DNA of 60,990 bases from Ignavibacteriales bacterium (GTDB lineage: Bacteria > Bacteroidota > Ignavibacteria > UBA10030 > SZUA-254): positions 1 through 60,990 of the forward strand of contig JACRFD010000089.1 of the NCBI GenBank assembly GCA_016218025.1. Reading direction: 5' to 3'. The notes under the pieces were generated by a model. The model saw only the letters and a list, made by a program, of their open reading frames with translations, made no database searches and was not told where the DNA came from. Position 1 is the first letter of the stretch; each line of letters starts with the position of its first letter. The position numbers and the translations under genes are program-made. Shown piece after piece: positions 15,665 to 23,926 of the stretch.

Positions 15665-17401
15665 CTACTTCAGCAACAATAATTTTTTAACAGACGTGAA
15701 GTTGCCGGCTTGCCCGCCATCTGTTGGGCGGGCTTGTAGGCGATAATAATATACCCCACCCGGCAATTCGTTCGCGTTGAAGTTTATTGTTTTGTATCCC
15801 GGCTCTTCAACTCCATTTACAAGAGTTGCCACTTCCCTGCCAAGCAAGTCAAAGATTTTGAGCGTTACACTGCTTCGTGTTTGGAGTTGATAACTAATAG
15901 TTGTTGTTGGATTGAAAGGATTAGGAAAATTCTGTGAAAGCGTGAACTTTAAAGGTGTGGTTGTGCCATCTTCAGCGGCATTAGATATTCCTGCAAGTGA
16001 ACCATTCCTCAGTACTCTTTGCGCATAAATATCATTCTCATTTGTTGCAATTGCACGTCCGTCCCACCATGTAATAATTGCCCCGCCTTTGCCATCACTT
16101 ACAATTGGCGTGGTAACATGCCCACCTATAGCACCCCAGGCCTGCTGGCCTGTTGCAGTTGATATTGCCGCACCATTGGCAGTCCATTGTGGTATACCTG
16201 AGGCATTAACCTTCTGCGCATAAATATCTGGACTTGATGGAACTCTCCAATCTGTCCAGGTCATAATTGTATTGCCTGTTCCATCGCCGATGATCGAAGG
16301 AAGATAAGAATTTTGCGATAAGGAACGTATGGCAATACCATTTGTATCCCACTGAACATCACCGAGTGAATTTACACGTTGAGCATAGATATCATAGACA
16401 GTATTATTGCGGAAGTCCCTCCAAACAACTACAGCACCGTTCGCACCATCACTTGCTATCATACAGTAATCCTGATCTTTTGGTGCAGTGCATAATGCAA
16501 CTCCGTGGTGTGTCCATTTTAATATTCCCGATGAGTCTATTCTCTGAGCATAAATATCGTAGCTGGTATTGCTGCGATAATCTGTCCACGCGATGATTGC
16601 CCCAGAAGCGCTATCACTGGCTATGATGGGAAACGACTCTGATGCCGATGAGTCGGTAATAGGAGTTCCATCTGCAAGCCATTGAACTTCACCCGATCTG
16701 TTGATGCGTTGAGCATAAATGTTAAGGTCTGTTCCATTTCGGAAATCAGCCCATGTTATAATTGCTCCGCCGACATTGTCGCTTATCATCATCGGATAGT
16801 ACTGATTTCCTGCAGCAGTGCTTATCGCCAGCCCATCGGTAGTCCACAACAGATTACCCGAAGCATCGACCCGTTGAGCGTAAAGATTATATGGCGTACC
16901 GTCTTCCCATGCTATGATTGCACCACCCGACCCGTCGCTCACAATTCTTGGCAAATCTTGTCCAACTCTTCCTGTGCATATCGCAACTCCGTTCGAATCC
17001 CACTGAACAACACCATTGCCATTTACTTTTTGAGCATAGATATGGAATGCGCCGTTTCGCCTGTCTTGCCATGTTACAATAGCGCCGCCATTTCCATCAC
17101 TTACACTTTGAGGATAATACTGTAAGTCGCTCGCATTGCAGATTGAAATTCCATTCGTCTGCCAAAGAATAAATCCAGATGAATCAACTCGTTGTGCATA
17201 GATATCTCCGCCATCAGCTCCAAGATCGCACCATACAATAATTGCCCCTCCGCTTCCGTCGCTGACGACAGCAGGATACGCCTGCGGAAATATTTTAACA
17301 CAGATAGGCGTATTCTCTGCCGGATTGTTTGTCCATTGAGAAAAAGCAACTCCCACAAAGAGTTGAATGAGTAAGATTGAAATTATTTGCAATTTAAGCA
17401 T
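15665..17401 (-). CDS. Secreted repeat protein with T9SS sorting domain
   Basis: A 578-residue exported protein. The signal peptide ends near VAFSQ. About eight repeats of roughly 53 residues follow, each with a VSDG-GGAI-W-D core, then a IYAQRV strand and a closing W-G-I block, a pattern that fits a beta-propeller. Residues 490-578 are a T9SS type A sorting domain (SQNFPNPFNPTTTISYQL, then LKIFDLLGREVATLV), which directs export across the outer membrane and surface attachment. Within the last strand an eight-residue insertion (RPTDGGQA) is encoded by a GC palindrome. The partner is unknown. The gene is monocistronic with its own terminator. Confidence 0.82.
   Translation of the reverse strand: MLKLQIISILLIQLFVGVAFSQWTNNPAENTPICVKIFPQAYPAVVSDGSGGAIIVWCDLGADGGDIYAQRVDSSGFILWQTNGISICNASDLQYYPQSVSDGNGGAIVTWQDRRNGAFHIYAQKVNGNGVVQWDSNGVAICTGRVGQDLPRIVSDGSGGAIIAWEDGTPYNLYAQRVDASGNLLWTTDGLAISTAAGNQYYPMMISDNVGGAIITWADFRNGTDLNIYAQRINRSGEVQWLADGTPITDSSASESFPIIASDSASGAIIAWTDYRSNTSYDIYAQRIDSSGILKWTHHGVALCTAPKDQDYCMIASDGANGAVVVWRDFRNNTVYDIYAQRVNSLGDVQWDTNGIAIRSLSQNSYLPSIIGDGTGNTIMTWTDWRVPSSPDIYAQKVNASGIPQWTANGAAISTATGQQAWGAIGGHVTTPIVSDGKGGAIITWWDGRAIATNENDIYAQRVLRNGSLAGISNAAEDGTTTPLKFTLSQNFPNPFNPTTTISYQLQTRSSVTLKIFDLLGREVATLVNGVEEPGYKTINFNANELPGGVYYYRLQARPTDGGQAGNFTSVKKLLLLK
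15712..15733. repeat. Palindromic micro-insertion inside the sorting domain
   Basis: GCCCGCC (15712-15718) and GGCGGGC (15727-15733) form a 7-bp GC stem inside otherwise AT-rich coding sequence. They encode the extra RPTDGGQA between YRLQA and GNFTSVKK, where these domains normally read straight through. Length is in frame, so the reading frame is kept. Confidence 0.55.
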
Positions 17402-17584
17402 AATACCCTCGAATATGATTGTTTTAATAAATTCATAGCAATAATAACATAATTTTATTAATTGAAGTTTCAGAATTAATATTGATTAATCTGAGTTATG
17501 TTTATGGCTTGGGAATGATTCGATAAACAACAAAATGCCATTGTACCCGGAACGACAGAAGCCAAACCCACGATAAGAATAATA

Positions 17585-17620
17585 AAAAAAGTGCAGTCAG
17601 TTTTCGAACTGCACTTTTTT
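17585..17620. terminator. Bidirectional terminator
   Basis: AAAAAAGTGCAGT (17585-17597) and ACTGCACTTTTTT (17608-17620) pair fully around a 10-base loop, giving a T run on both strands. It ends 20 bases before the stop of the M16 pair on the minus strand, so it should end that transcript. Confidence 0.8.
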
Positions 17621-17639
17621 GAAAGACCTTCTAATTAAA

Positions 17640-19142
17640 TCATTCAACCTTAGGAGGTTTGCCCAACACATCTTGAATAGTGAAGTTCACAATCTTTCCC
17701 AACTTCAATGCCTCAAGAGGTTTCTCGATTGTTTTTCTATCACCGACAATAACTATCGCGACCTTCTCCGGATTGATATACTTTTTCGCCACACGCTGAA
17801 CATCTTCTTTTGTAATAGCAAGAATATTCTTTGTGTAGTTATTGAAGTAATCGTCGGGCAAGCCGTAACTTATAATCTCGGCAAGCTGGTTTGCAATTTG
17901 CCCAACAGTTTGGAAATTTTCGGGATACCTGAGAGCGATATAATTCTTCGCACGATTCAATTCTTCATCGGGAATCAGTTCGGCAATCCTGTTTAACTCT
18001 TTGAAGAATTCAATAACTGCGCTGTCGGTTTTTTGCGTATGAACAGCGGAACCTGCAAGGAACGGTCCGGCGAAAATACGGAAATCGAAATTTGAGCTTG
18101 CGCCGTAAGTGTAACCATGCTGTTCACGCAAATTATTATTGAGACGCGAGGTGAACGAACCGCCAAGAATCGTGTTCATAACCCGCAGCGCGTAAAAATC
18201 TTCTGTCATTCGCTCGGCGCCAATTCTGCCGATACGGATTTCTGATTGCGGCGCACCCGGTTTATCAATAAGATATATTTTCCGTTCTTTTACCTGTTCG
18301 GCTTTGGGGAAATCAAGTTGTTCAACATTACCGCTTTCCCATTTCCCGAATATAGCTTCAAGTTTTGGAATTATTTCAGATGCTGTAATATCTCCCGTTA
18401 CAATCAACTGAGCATTATTGGAACGGAAATATGTTTGATGAAACTTTTTAAGATCTTCGACTTTGAAAGAGCGTATCGATTTCTCATTTCCCATGTTACC
18501 ACGACCGTACGGATGATCGCCGCCGAATACAGTCCTGCCGAATTGCACAGACGCAATAGCTCTCGGCTCATCGTGCCATTGCATCAAAGTGGTAAGACGT
18601 TCTTTCCTGTTTCGCTCCAACTCTTCAGCCGGGAAGGTTGGTTTTAACGCAACATCGCCGAATAAAGGCAGTGCTTCATCCAATTTCGATAAAGGTGTGA
18701 ACATTGTTACACCTGCAGTGTGCCAGCTTGAGAATGCGGAAATGTTCGCGCCAAGGAAATCTATTGCGTCGGCAAGTTCAAGCGAATTACGAGTTCCGGC
18801 ACCCTCTTCCATCATTGCGGTAGTTAAACTCGCAAGTCCGATTTTGCCTTTTGGATCTTTCACTGAACCAGCTTTAACAAGCAATTCAATTTGTACAAGC
18901 GGAACCTGACGCTTTTCCATCAGAATAACAGGAATACCGTTTGATAATTTTAAATGCTGAATAGGCGGAAGCTTTAACGAAGGCGGCGGACCTAATTCGG
19001 GCGGCTTTGTCCTATCAGGAACTTGTGAATAGCAGAAAGTTACCAGCAATAATAGAACTCCCAATCCTATAACCAAATACTTTGAAACGCTCAGGATAGC
19101 ATTTGCAAAATTATTTTTAATTTTTAATTTTTCATTTTTCAT
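17640..19142 (-). CDS. M16-family peptidase homologue, catalytically inactive subunit
   Basis: A 500-residue M16 (pitrilysin-like) protein with a signal or anchor helix at 22-40. Both homologous halves are recognisable (SNGIPVILMEKRQVPLVQI, then GGDHPYGRG and the second-half KPGAPQSEIRIG and GGSFTSRLN). The zinc motif HxxEH is absent: the equivalent stretch reads LASLTTAMMEEG. It lies two bases after an M16 gene that does have the motif. Such active/inactive pairs form heterodimers, as in mitochondrial processing peptidase and periplasmic bacterial pairs, with the inactive one closing over the substrate. The start codon falls inside a seven-base repeat, and AAAGGAG lies ten bases upstream within the previous gene. 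Confidence 0.85.
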   Translation of the reverse strand: MKNEKLKIKNNFANAILSVSKYLVIGLGVLLLLVTFCYSQVPDRTKPPELGPPPSLKLPPIQHLKLSNGIPVILMEKRQVPLVQIELLVKAGSVKDPKGKIGLASLTTAMMEEGAGTRNSLELADAIDFLGANISAFSSWHTAGVTMFTPLSKLDEALPLFGDVALKPTFPAEELERNRKERLTTLMQWHDEPRAIASVQFGRTVFGGDHPYGRGNMGNEKSIRSFKVEDLKKFHQTYFRSNNAQLIVTGDITASEIIPKLEAIFGKWESGNVEQLDFPKAEQVKERKIYLIDKPGAPQSEIRIGRIGAERMTEDFYALRVMNTILGGSFTSRLNNNLREQHGYTYGASSNFDFRIFAGPFLAGSAVHTQKTDSAVIEFFKELNRIAELIPDEELNRAKNYIALRYPENFQTVGQIANQLAEIISYGLPDDYFNNYTKNILAITKEDVQRVAKKYINPEKVAIVIVGDRKTIEKPLEALKLGKIVNFTIQDVLGKPPKVE

Positions 19143-19147
19143 TTTTA
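19111..19147. repeat. Seven-base microsatellite over a start codon
   Basis: Five tandem units of ATTTTT followed by A or C run across the start of the inactive M16 subunit. As seven is not a multiple of three, loss or gain of one unit would move the start frame relative to the ribosome-binding site. It encodes the odd N-terminus MKNEKLKIKNN. Confidence 0.6.
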
Positions 19148-20512
19148 CTTCGCTCCTTTCTCATCAGCGGCTAATTCTTTTTTACCCTGCGGCACTACGC
19201 TTAACAAAACATATCCGTCATTCCGCAAGAATGTAGAACAGACTGAGCTTACGTCGCCCGGTGTAAGAGCTTTGTATCTCGACAAATCTTCGTTGAAATA
19301 ATCGGGGTTGCCTGTTTCCACAAAGTAAGCATTAAGTAAATCAGCTTTGCCGCCGAAACCTCCAACACGTTCCATTCTCATAAGAAAACTTGCTTCATAT
19401 TGATTCACTGCACGCTGAAGTTCACGCAGTGCAGGCGATTCGTTTTTCACTTTATCGATTTCTTCCCAGATAATTTTTTCGATTTGAGATAAAGTTATAC
19501 CGCTTCTCGCAGTAACAATTATTGAGAATGTTGAATTCAAAAAGCTCGCATCCTGATAAGCTGTTACATCCTGAGCGATCTGCATATCATACACAAGACG
19601 TTTGTAGATACGGGAATTTTTTCCACCTGCGAGAACCTGAGCAAGAATATCAAGCTCTGCATCGCCCGGAGCGAAATGTTTTGGCGTTATCCAGTTTAGA
19701 TATAATCTCGGCAGTTGAACTTTATCTTCCAGCACTAACCGCTTCGGCTCAGGAAGAAATGCTACCGGCACGCCAAAAGGTACAACCGGTTTTCCCATCG
19801 GAACATCGCTGAACCATTTAGTTACCTGCTCTTTTGTTTTCACAGGATCGATATCTCCCGCGATTACCAAGCTGGCGTTGTTGGGGACATAATATTTTTT
19901 AAAGAAGTCAACTACATCCTGAAAACTTGCCGCAGATAAATCTTCCTGCGAACCTATCGTGGGCCAGTGATACGGATGATCTGCGGGAAAAAGATTTTCG
20001 CCAATCATGATGGACGCCATTCCGTACGGACGATTTTCGTACGATTGCCTTCGTTCGTTTTTTACAACATCACGCTGGGCGTCAACTTTTTCTGGCGTCA
20101 TGGCATCAACTAAATATCCCATTCTATCCGATTCAAGGAAAAGCGCAAGATCGAGCGCGCTGTTCGGGAAGTTTTCCCAATAGTTAGTTCTATCGGTAGT
20201 TGTTGAGCCGTTGTTATCGCCGCCGGCGGCTTCAAGCCATTCATCGAATTTGCCAACGGGGACATTCTTCGATCCCATAAACATCAGATGCTCGAAAAGA
20301 TGAGCAAATCCGGTTCGTCCGGGCTTTTCATTTCCAGACCCGACATGATACCATATATTTGCGGTTGCAACCGGTATTGTGTGGTCTTCATGAAGGATAA
20401 CAGTTAATCCGTTCGGGAGAGTAAATTTTTCATACTTCACACTGATTTGACTTTGTCCGAATTGAACCAAAATCAGAATCAGAATCAATAGATAAAAATT
20501 CTTAAATCTCAT
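19145..20512 (-). CDS. M16-family zinc peptidase, active subunit
   Basis: A 455-residue M16 metallopeptidase with a signal peptide ending near QFGQSQ. The inverted zinc motif is intact: HLFEH with His71, Glu74 and His75, and a distal Glu in KNERRQSYE. The second half (LEDKVQLPRLYLNWITP) is the non-catalytic repeat. It should act in the periplasm on unfolded or short peptides. The next gene, two bases on, is the inactive M16 partner, so the two probably form a clamshell heterodimer. No regulatory site was identified. The NuoI gene upstream ends 103 bases before, so it could be co-transcribed. Confidence 0.9.
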   Translation of the reverse strand: MRFKNFYLLILILILVQFGQSQISVKYEKFTLPNGLTVILHEDHTIPVATANIWYHVGSGNEKPGRTGFAHLFEHLMFMGSKNVPVGKFDEWLEAAGGDNNGSTTTDRTNYWENFPNSALDLALFLESDRMGYLVDAMTPEKVDAQRDVVKNERRQSYENRPYGMASIMIGENLFPADHPYHWPTIGSQEDLSAASFQDVVDFFKKYYVPNNASLVIAGDIDPVKTKEQVTKWFSDVPMGKPVVPFGVPVAFLPEPKRLVLEDKVQLPRLYLNWITPKHFAPGDAELDILAQVLAGGKNSRIYKRLVYDMQIAQDVTAYQDASFLNSTFSIIVTARSGITLSQIEKIIWEEIDKVKNESPALRELQRAVNQYEASFLMRMERVGGFGGKADLLNAYFVETGNPDYFNEDLSRYKALTPGDVSSVCSTFLRNDGYVLLSVVPQGKKELAADEKGAK

Positions 20513-20615
20513 TTTTACTCCAATATTAATTAATTATTTGAGGGATTTTTAAATCTGGTTAGTAAAGTAAGATATTCCGATATATTAAGCAAGGACAGAA
20601 AATCTTAAAATAAAA

Positions 20616-21128
20616 TCATCTGTTTTTTCTTAAGAACTCCAATCGATCTTTAAGTTTGTCCGCCGGTATCAAAAGCTTATCTTTGCCAAATATTGCATCT
20701 TCCTGATGTCGGAATACAAGCTCGAACTCTTTGCTCATTACTATTGCTTCCTCAGGACACACTTCCTCACAGAATCCGCAGAAGATACAGCGAAGCATAT
20801 TTATTTCAAACCTAACAGGATAGCGTTCTTTAAGAAGTTCAGTCTCGGATGCCTGCACATCAATTGCCAGGGCAGGACAAACTCGCGAACATAGTCCGCA
20901 AGCGACGCATCGCTCAACACCGTTTTGTTCAACAAGAACGGGACGTCCGCGGAATGAAGAAGGCGGATTCCATTTTTCTTCCGGATATTGTCGTGTAAAC
21001 TTCGGACGGAATACCTGAGAAAGAGTAATTCTCATTCCGTTTATGATTTGTGGAATATAAAATAATTCCCACCAATGAAGGTCTTTGCGATGTATTATTG
21101 GTTTTTGATTTTCCATAAAATTTGCCAA
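20616..21128 (-). CDS. nuoI: NADH-quinone oxidoreductase subunit I
   Basis: A 170-residue complex I subunit carrying the two [4Fe-4S] clusters N6a and N6b, which carry electrons from NuoG and the peripheral arm to the quinone-site subunits. Both motifs are complete: CVACGLCSRVCP and CIFCGFCEEVCP. The N-terminal WWELFYIPQIINGMRITLSQVF is the amphipathic region that docks on the membrane. It is the last of three adjacent complex I genes (G, H, I) and lies 62 bases after nuoH, with a small inverted repeat in between. Confidence 0.93.
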   Translation of the reverse strand: MANFMENQKPIIHRKDLHWWELFYIPQIINGMRITLSQVFRPKFTRQYPEEKWNPPSSFRGRPVLVEQNGVERCVACGLCSRVCPALAIDVQASETELLKERYPVRFEINMLRCIFCGFCEEVCPEEAIVMSKEFELVFRHQEDAIFGKDKLLIPADKLKDRLEFLRKNR

Positions 21129-21138
21129 TAGTTATTTG

Positions 21139-21190
21139 TCAGTTGTCATTGGTTAAACGATACAAATAATGAATGACCAATGACTAACGA
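21139..21190. repeat. Inverted repeat between nuoH and nuoI
   Basis: GTCATTGGT (21145-21153) and ACCAATGAC (21176-21184) pair perfectly, and the flanking bases keep most of the match outward. It fills the gap between the two genes. A T run is lacking, so it is probably a palindromic repeat or an mRNA-stability element rather than a terminator. Confidence 0.45.
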
Positions 21191-22204
21191 CTAAAATAAT
21201 AATATTCCCAATCCTGTTATAAGTAAATTCAAAATAGATACCGGAAGCATGAACTTCCATCCTAAATTCATTAATTGATCATAACGAAAGCGTGGTATCG
21301 TCCAACGAATAATTATGAAGAACGATATTAGCAAAACAACTTTAATTAAAAAACCCGACACCTGAATTATGCTAATCCAAAAATCGGACAATCCTATTGA
21401 ATGAACAAACGGCATCTGCCACCCGCCCAAATATAAAGTTGTAACAATTGCACTTGAAACAAACATGTTCGCATATTCAGAAAGATAATATGCACCGAAC
21501 TTCAAGCCGCTGTATTCCGTATGATAACCTGCAACCAATTCAGGTTCTGCTTCGGGCAAATCAAATGGAAGTCTGTTTGTTTCGGCAAATGCTGCCGTTA
21601 AAAATGTGAAGAAACCGATCGGTTGAAGGATAATATTCCATTTCCATCCTGCCTGAGCTTCAACAATTTTATCCAATTGTAAACTTCCTGCAACCATAAT
21701 AACACCGAGTACCGACAAGCCCATAGAGAGTTCGTAACTTATCATCTGAGCCGATGATCGAACACCACCGAGCAACGCATATTTGCTGTTAGAAGACCAG
21801 CCGCTGAGAGTCAATCCGTAAACTCCCAGAGATGTTAAAGCAAGAATGTATAGTATTCCGATATTTATATCAGCGATTTGCAATTTGATATCGTAGCCGA
21901 AAAGATTAATTTTATCCCCGAACGGAACGACAGCAAAAGTTGTTAAAGCCACTCCCAATGAAATAATCGGAGCAAGGTCATGAATAAACCTGTTCGCCTT
22001 CACCGGAACAATATCTTCTTTGAAAACAAGTTTAATTACATCTGCAATCGGCTGCAATAAACCTTGCCAGCCAACCCTATTGGGACCGATCCTGTTTTGA
22101 ATCGCTGCCGATAATCGTCGTTCAAGCAATACCACATATGCAACAATTCCCAACATCACTCCCATCACAACAATAATTTTAATGACCGTAATGAGCAGTT
22201 CCAT
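21191..22204 (-). CDS. nuoH: NADH-quinone oxidoreductase subunit H
   Basis: A 337-residue integral membrane subunit of complex I that helps form the quinone site and links to proton transfer. About eight hydrophobic helices are visible. Family markers include LLERRLSAAIQNRIGPNRVG near residue 27, RSSAQMISYELSMG around 145, and the acidic loop FAETNRLPFDLPEAEPELV with the conserved Glu cluster, then GYHTEYSG. Length is typical. It starts one base after the nuoG stop codon region, so the two are tightly linked, and it is followed by nuoI. Confidence 0.95.
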   Translation of the reverse strand: MELLITVIKIIVVMGVMLGIVAYVVLLERRLSAAIQNRIGPNRVGWQGLLQPIADVIKLVFKEDIVPVKANRFIHDLAPIISLGVALTTFAVVPFGDKINLFGYDIKLQIADINIGILYILALTSLGVYGLTLSGWSSNSKYALLGGVRSSAQMISYELSMGLSVLGVIMVAGSLQLDKIVEAQAGWKWNIILQPIGFFTFLTAAFAETNRLPFDLPEAEPELVAGYHTEYSGLKFGAYYLSEYANMFVSSAIVTTLYLGGWQMPFVHSIGLSDFWISIIQVSGFLIKVVLLISFFIIIRWTIPRFRYDQLMNLGWKFMLPVSILNLLITGLGILLF

Positions 22205-22205
22205 T

Positions 22206-23885
22206 CTATAACCTCACCTTTGCTTGTTCTTTTGTAACAGAAATTAACGCACCTGAATTTCCAATCTTGGAATAACTTAATCCGTTGAAAGCGGTGACGC
22301 TGGCAGCAATTTCGTTAAAAACATCTTCACAGTTGTTATACTTCCATTTCGCACCTAAGATTGCCGCTATACTGTTAATGATGCGCCAAGTGGCGCGAGT
22401 ATCACGCTTGATCCCGCGTGTCCACCGATCATTGTGTGCACCAAATCTATCCAATCTGCTCAGCGACATGTTATCTAAAACGCGATCATGTTCCAGCGTA
22501 GAAATGGCAGGTTTATTTCGTTGAACTCTTCCACTGAAATTTGTAAATGTACCATGCTTTTCCGCATAGGTTGAACTCGCTAAAACTACATCAGCATATT
22601 TAACTGTTTCGTTTTCATTAGATGCGTGAATTAGCAGGAATTCCAGTTTTGGAAGCACATGGGCAATCCCCGGATTACTTGCAATATCATCATCGATTAC
22701 ATATAAAGCTTTAACTTTTCCGTTTTTAATATCTTCGATTATATGTTGATATGAGTATTCGATTGTCTCAGGTTTCACACCAACAGTTTTTGCTCCAAAA
22801 CTATTTGGCGACTTATCTTCCTGAAGCAAAATATTATCTTTGTTATTTTCATCAAGATGTGGCAAAAAATCGATTCTCTTCACACCAATGAAATTCATCA
22901 GTTTCGCCATGAGGTAGTTATCTTCATTGGTAGCATGGGCTGACCCTAGTGCGGCAATTTCACTTTTCTTGTACGATTTCAATTCAGATGCAGCTTTGGC
23001 AATTGCTTCATCCCAACCGACATCTATCAATCTCCCTTCTTTTCTTATCATCGGGGCATTGATTCTGTTCGGTGAATTTATATGTTTAAATGTATTCAAT
23101 CTTCCATGATCGCACATCCAATACTGATTTACAGAAGAATTGTATCTTGGTGTTAATCTTAATATTTCGTTATTTCTAACCCACATTTTAGTATTGCAGC
23201 CGCGTGAACAGCCAACGCAAATTGAATCGGTGGAAGACATGTCCCACACGCGCGATTTAAATCTAAAATCTTTGCTTGTCAATGCACCGACCGGGCAAAG
23301 ATCAATTACATTCATAGAATAATTGTTATCAAGCTTCTCCCCGGGAAATGTTGTTAACTCAACATGATCTCCCCGCTGAGTAAATACCAGTTGAGGTTTT
23401 TTAACTATTTCATCACAGAACCTGATGCATCGAGAACACATGATGCATCTCTCTGTATCGAGCATAACGTTGGGCCCCAATTCAACGCGTTTTGGTTTCC
23501 TCACTTTATCAAAATCAAAACGACTTTCACCAACGCTGTACTTATACGCATAATCCTGAAGTTTACATTCACCTGCCTCATCGCAAATTGGACAATCAAG
23601 CGGATGATTGATCAAAATAAATTCAAGAACAGCATTTCGGGCTTTTACAACTTTTTCAGAATTTGTCTTTACTACCATTCCTTCTGCCACTTGGGTTGCA
23701 CAAGCAATAACAAGTTTAGGCATTTTTTCAACTTCAACTAAACAAACCCGACAATTACCGGAAACACTCAATGTGGGATGCCAGCAGAAATGTGGTATGT
23801 GAATTCCGTTTTGTCTTGCAGCCTGAATTATCGTAAGATTGTTTTCAACTTCGAAAACTTTCTCATCTATTGTAATTTTCACCAT
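22206..23885 (-). CDS. nuoG: NADH-quinone oxidoreductase subunit G
   Basis: A 559-residue iron-sulfur subunit of complex I. The N-terminal ferredoxin domain binds [2Fe-2S] through Cys34, Cys45, Cys48 and Cys62. His94 with Cys98, Cys101 and Cys107 fits cluster N5, and CIMCSRCIRFC near 147 with a later DLCPVGAL fits N4. CVGCSRGC near 222 suggests an extra N7-type cluster. The molybdopterin-oxidoreductase-like C-terminal part is shorter than in E. coli NuoG (about 900 residues), as in several FCB bacteria. It opens the nuoG-H-I run. nuoE, nuoF and the remaining membrane subunits are not in this window. Confidence 0.92.
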   Translation of the reverse strand: MVKITIDEKVFEVENNLTIIQAARQNGIHIPHFCWHPTLSVSGNCRVCLVEVEKMPKLVIACATQVAEGMVVKTNSEKVVKARNAVLEFILINHPLDCPICDEAGECKLQDYAYKYSVGESRFDFDKVRKPKRVELGPNVMLDTERCIMCSRCIRFCDEIVKKPQLVFTQRGDHVELTTFPGEKLDNNYSMNVIDLCPVGALTSKDFRFKSRVWDMSSTDSICVGCSRGCNTKMWVRNNEILRLTPRYNSSVNQYWMCDHGRLNTFKHINSPNRINAPMIRKEGRLIDVGWDEAIAKAASELKSYKKSEIAALGSAHATNEDNYLMAKLMNFIGVKRIDFLPHLDENNKDNILLQEDKSPNSFGAKTVGVKPETIEYSYQHIIEDIKNGKVKALYVIDDDIASNPGIAHVLPKLEFLLIHASNENETVKYADVVLASSTYAEKHGTFTNFSGRVQRNKPAISTLEHDRVLDNMSLSRLDRFGAHNDRWTRGIKRDTRATWRIINSIAAILGAKWKYNNCEDVFNEIAASVTAFNGLSYSKIGNSGALISVTKEQAKVRL

Positions 23886-23926
23886 GATATAAATTAATCT
23901 ATAGTTAATTCGAATTTATCAGCAAC

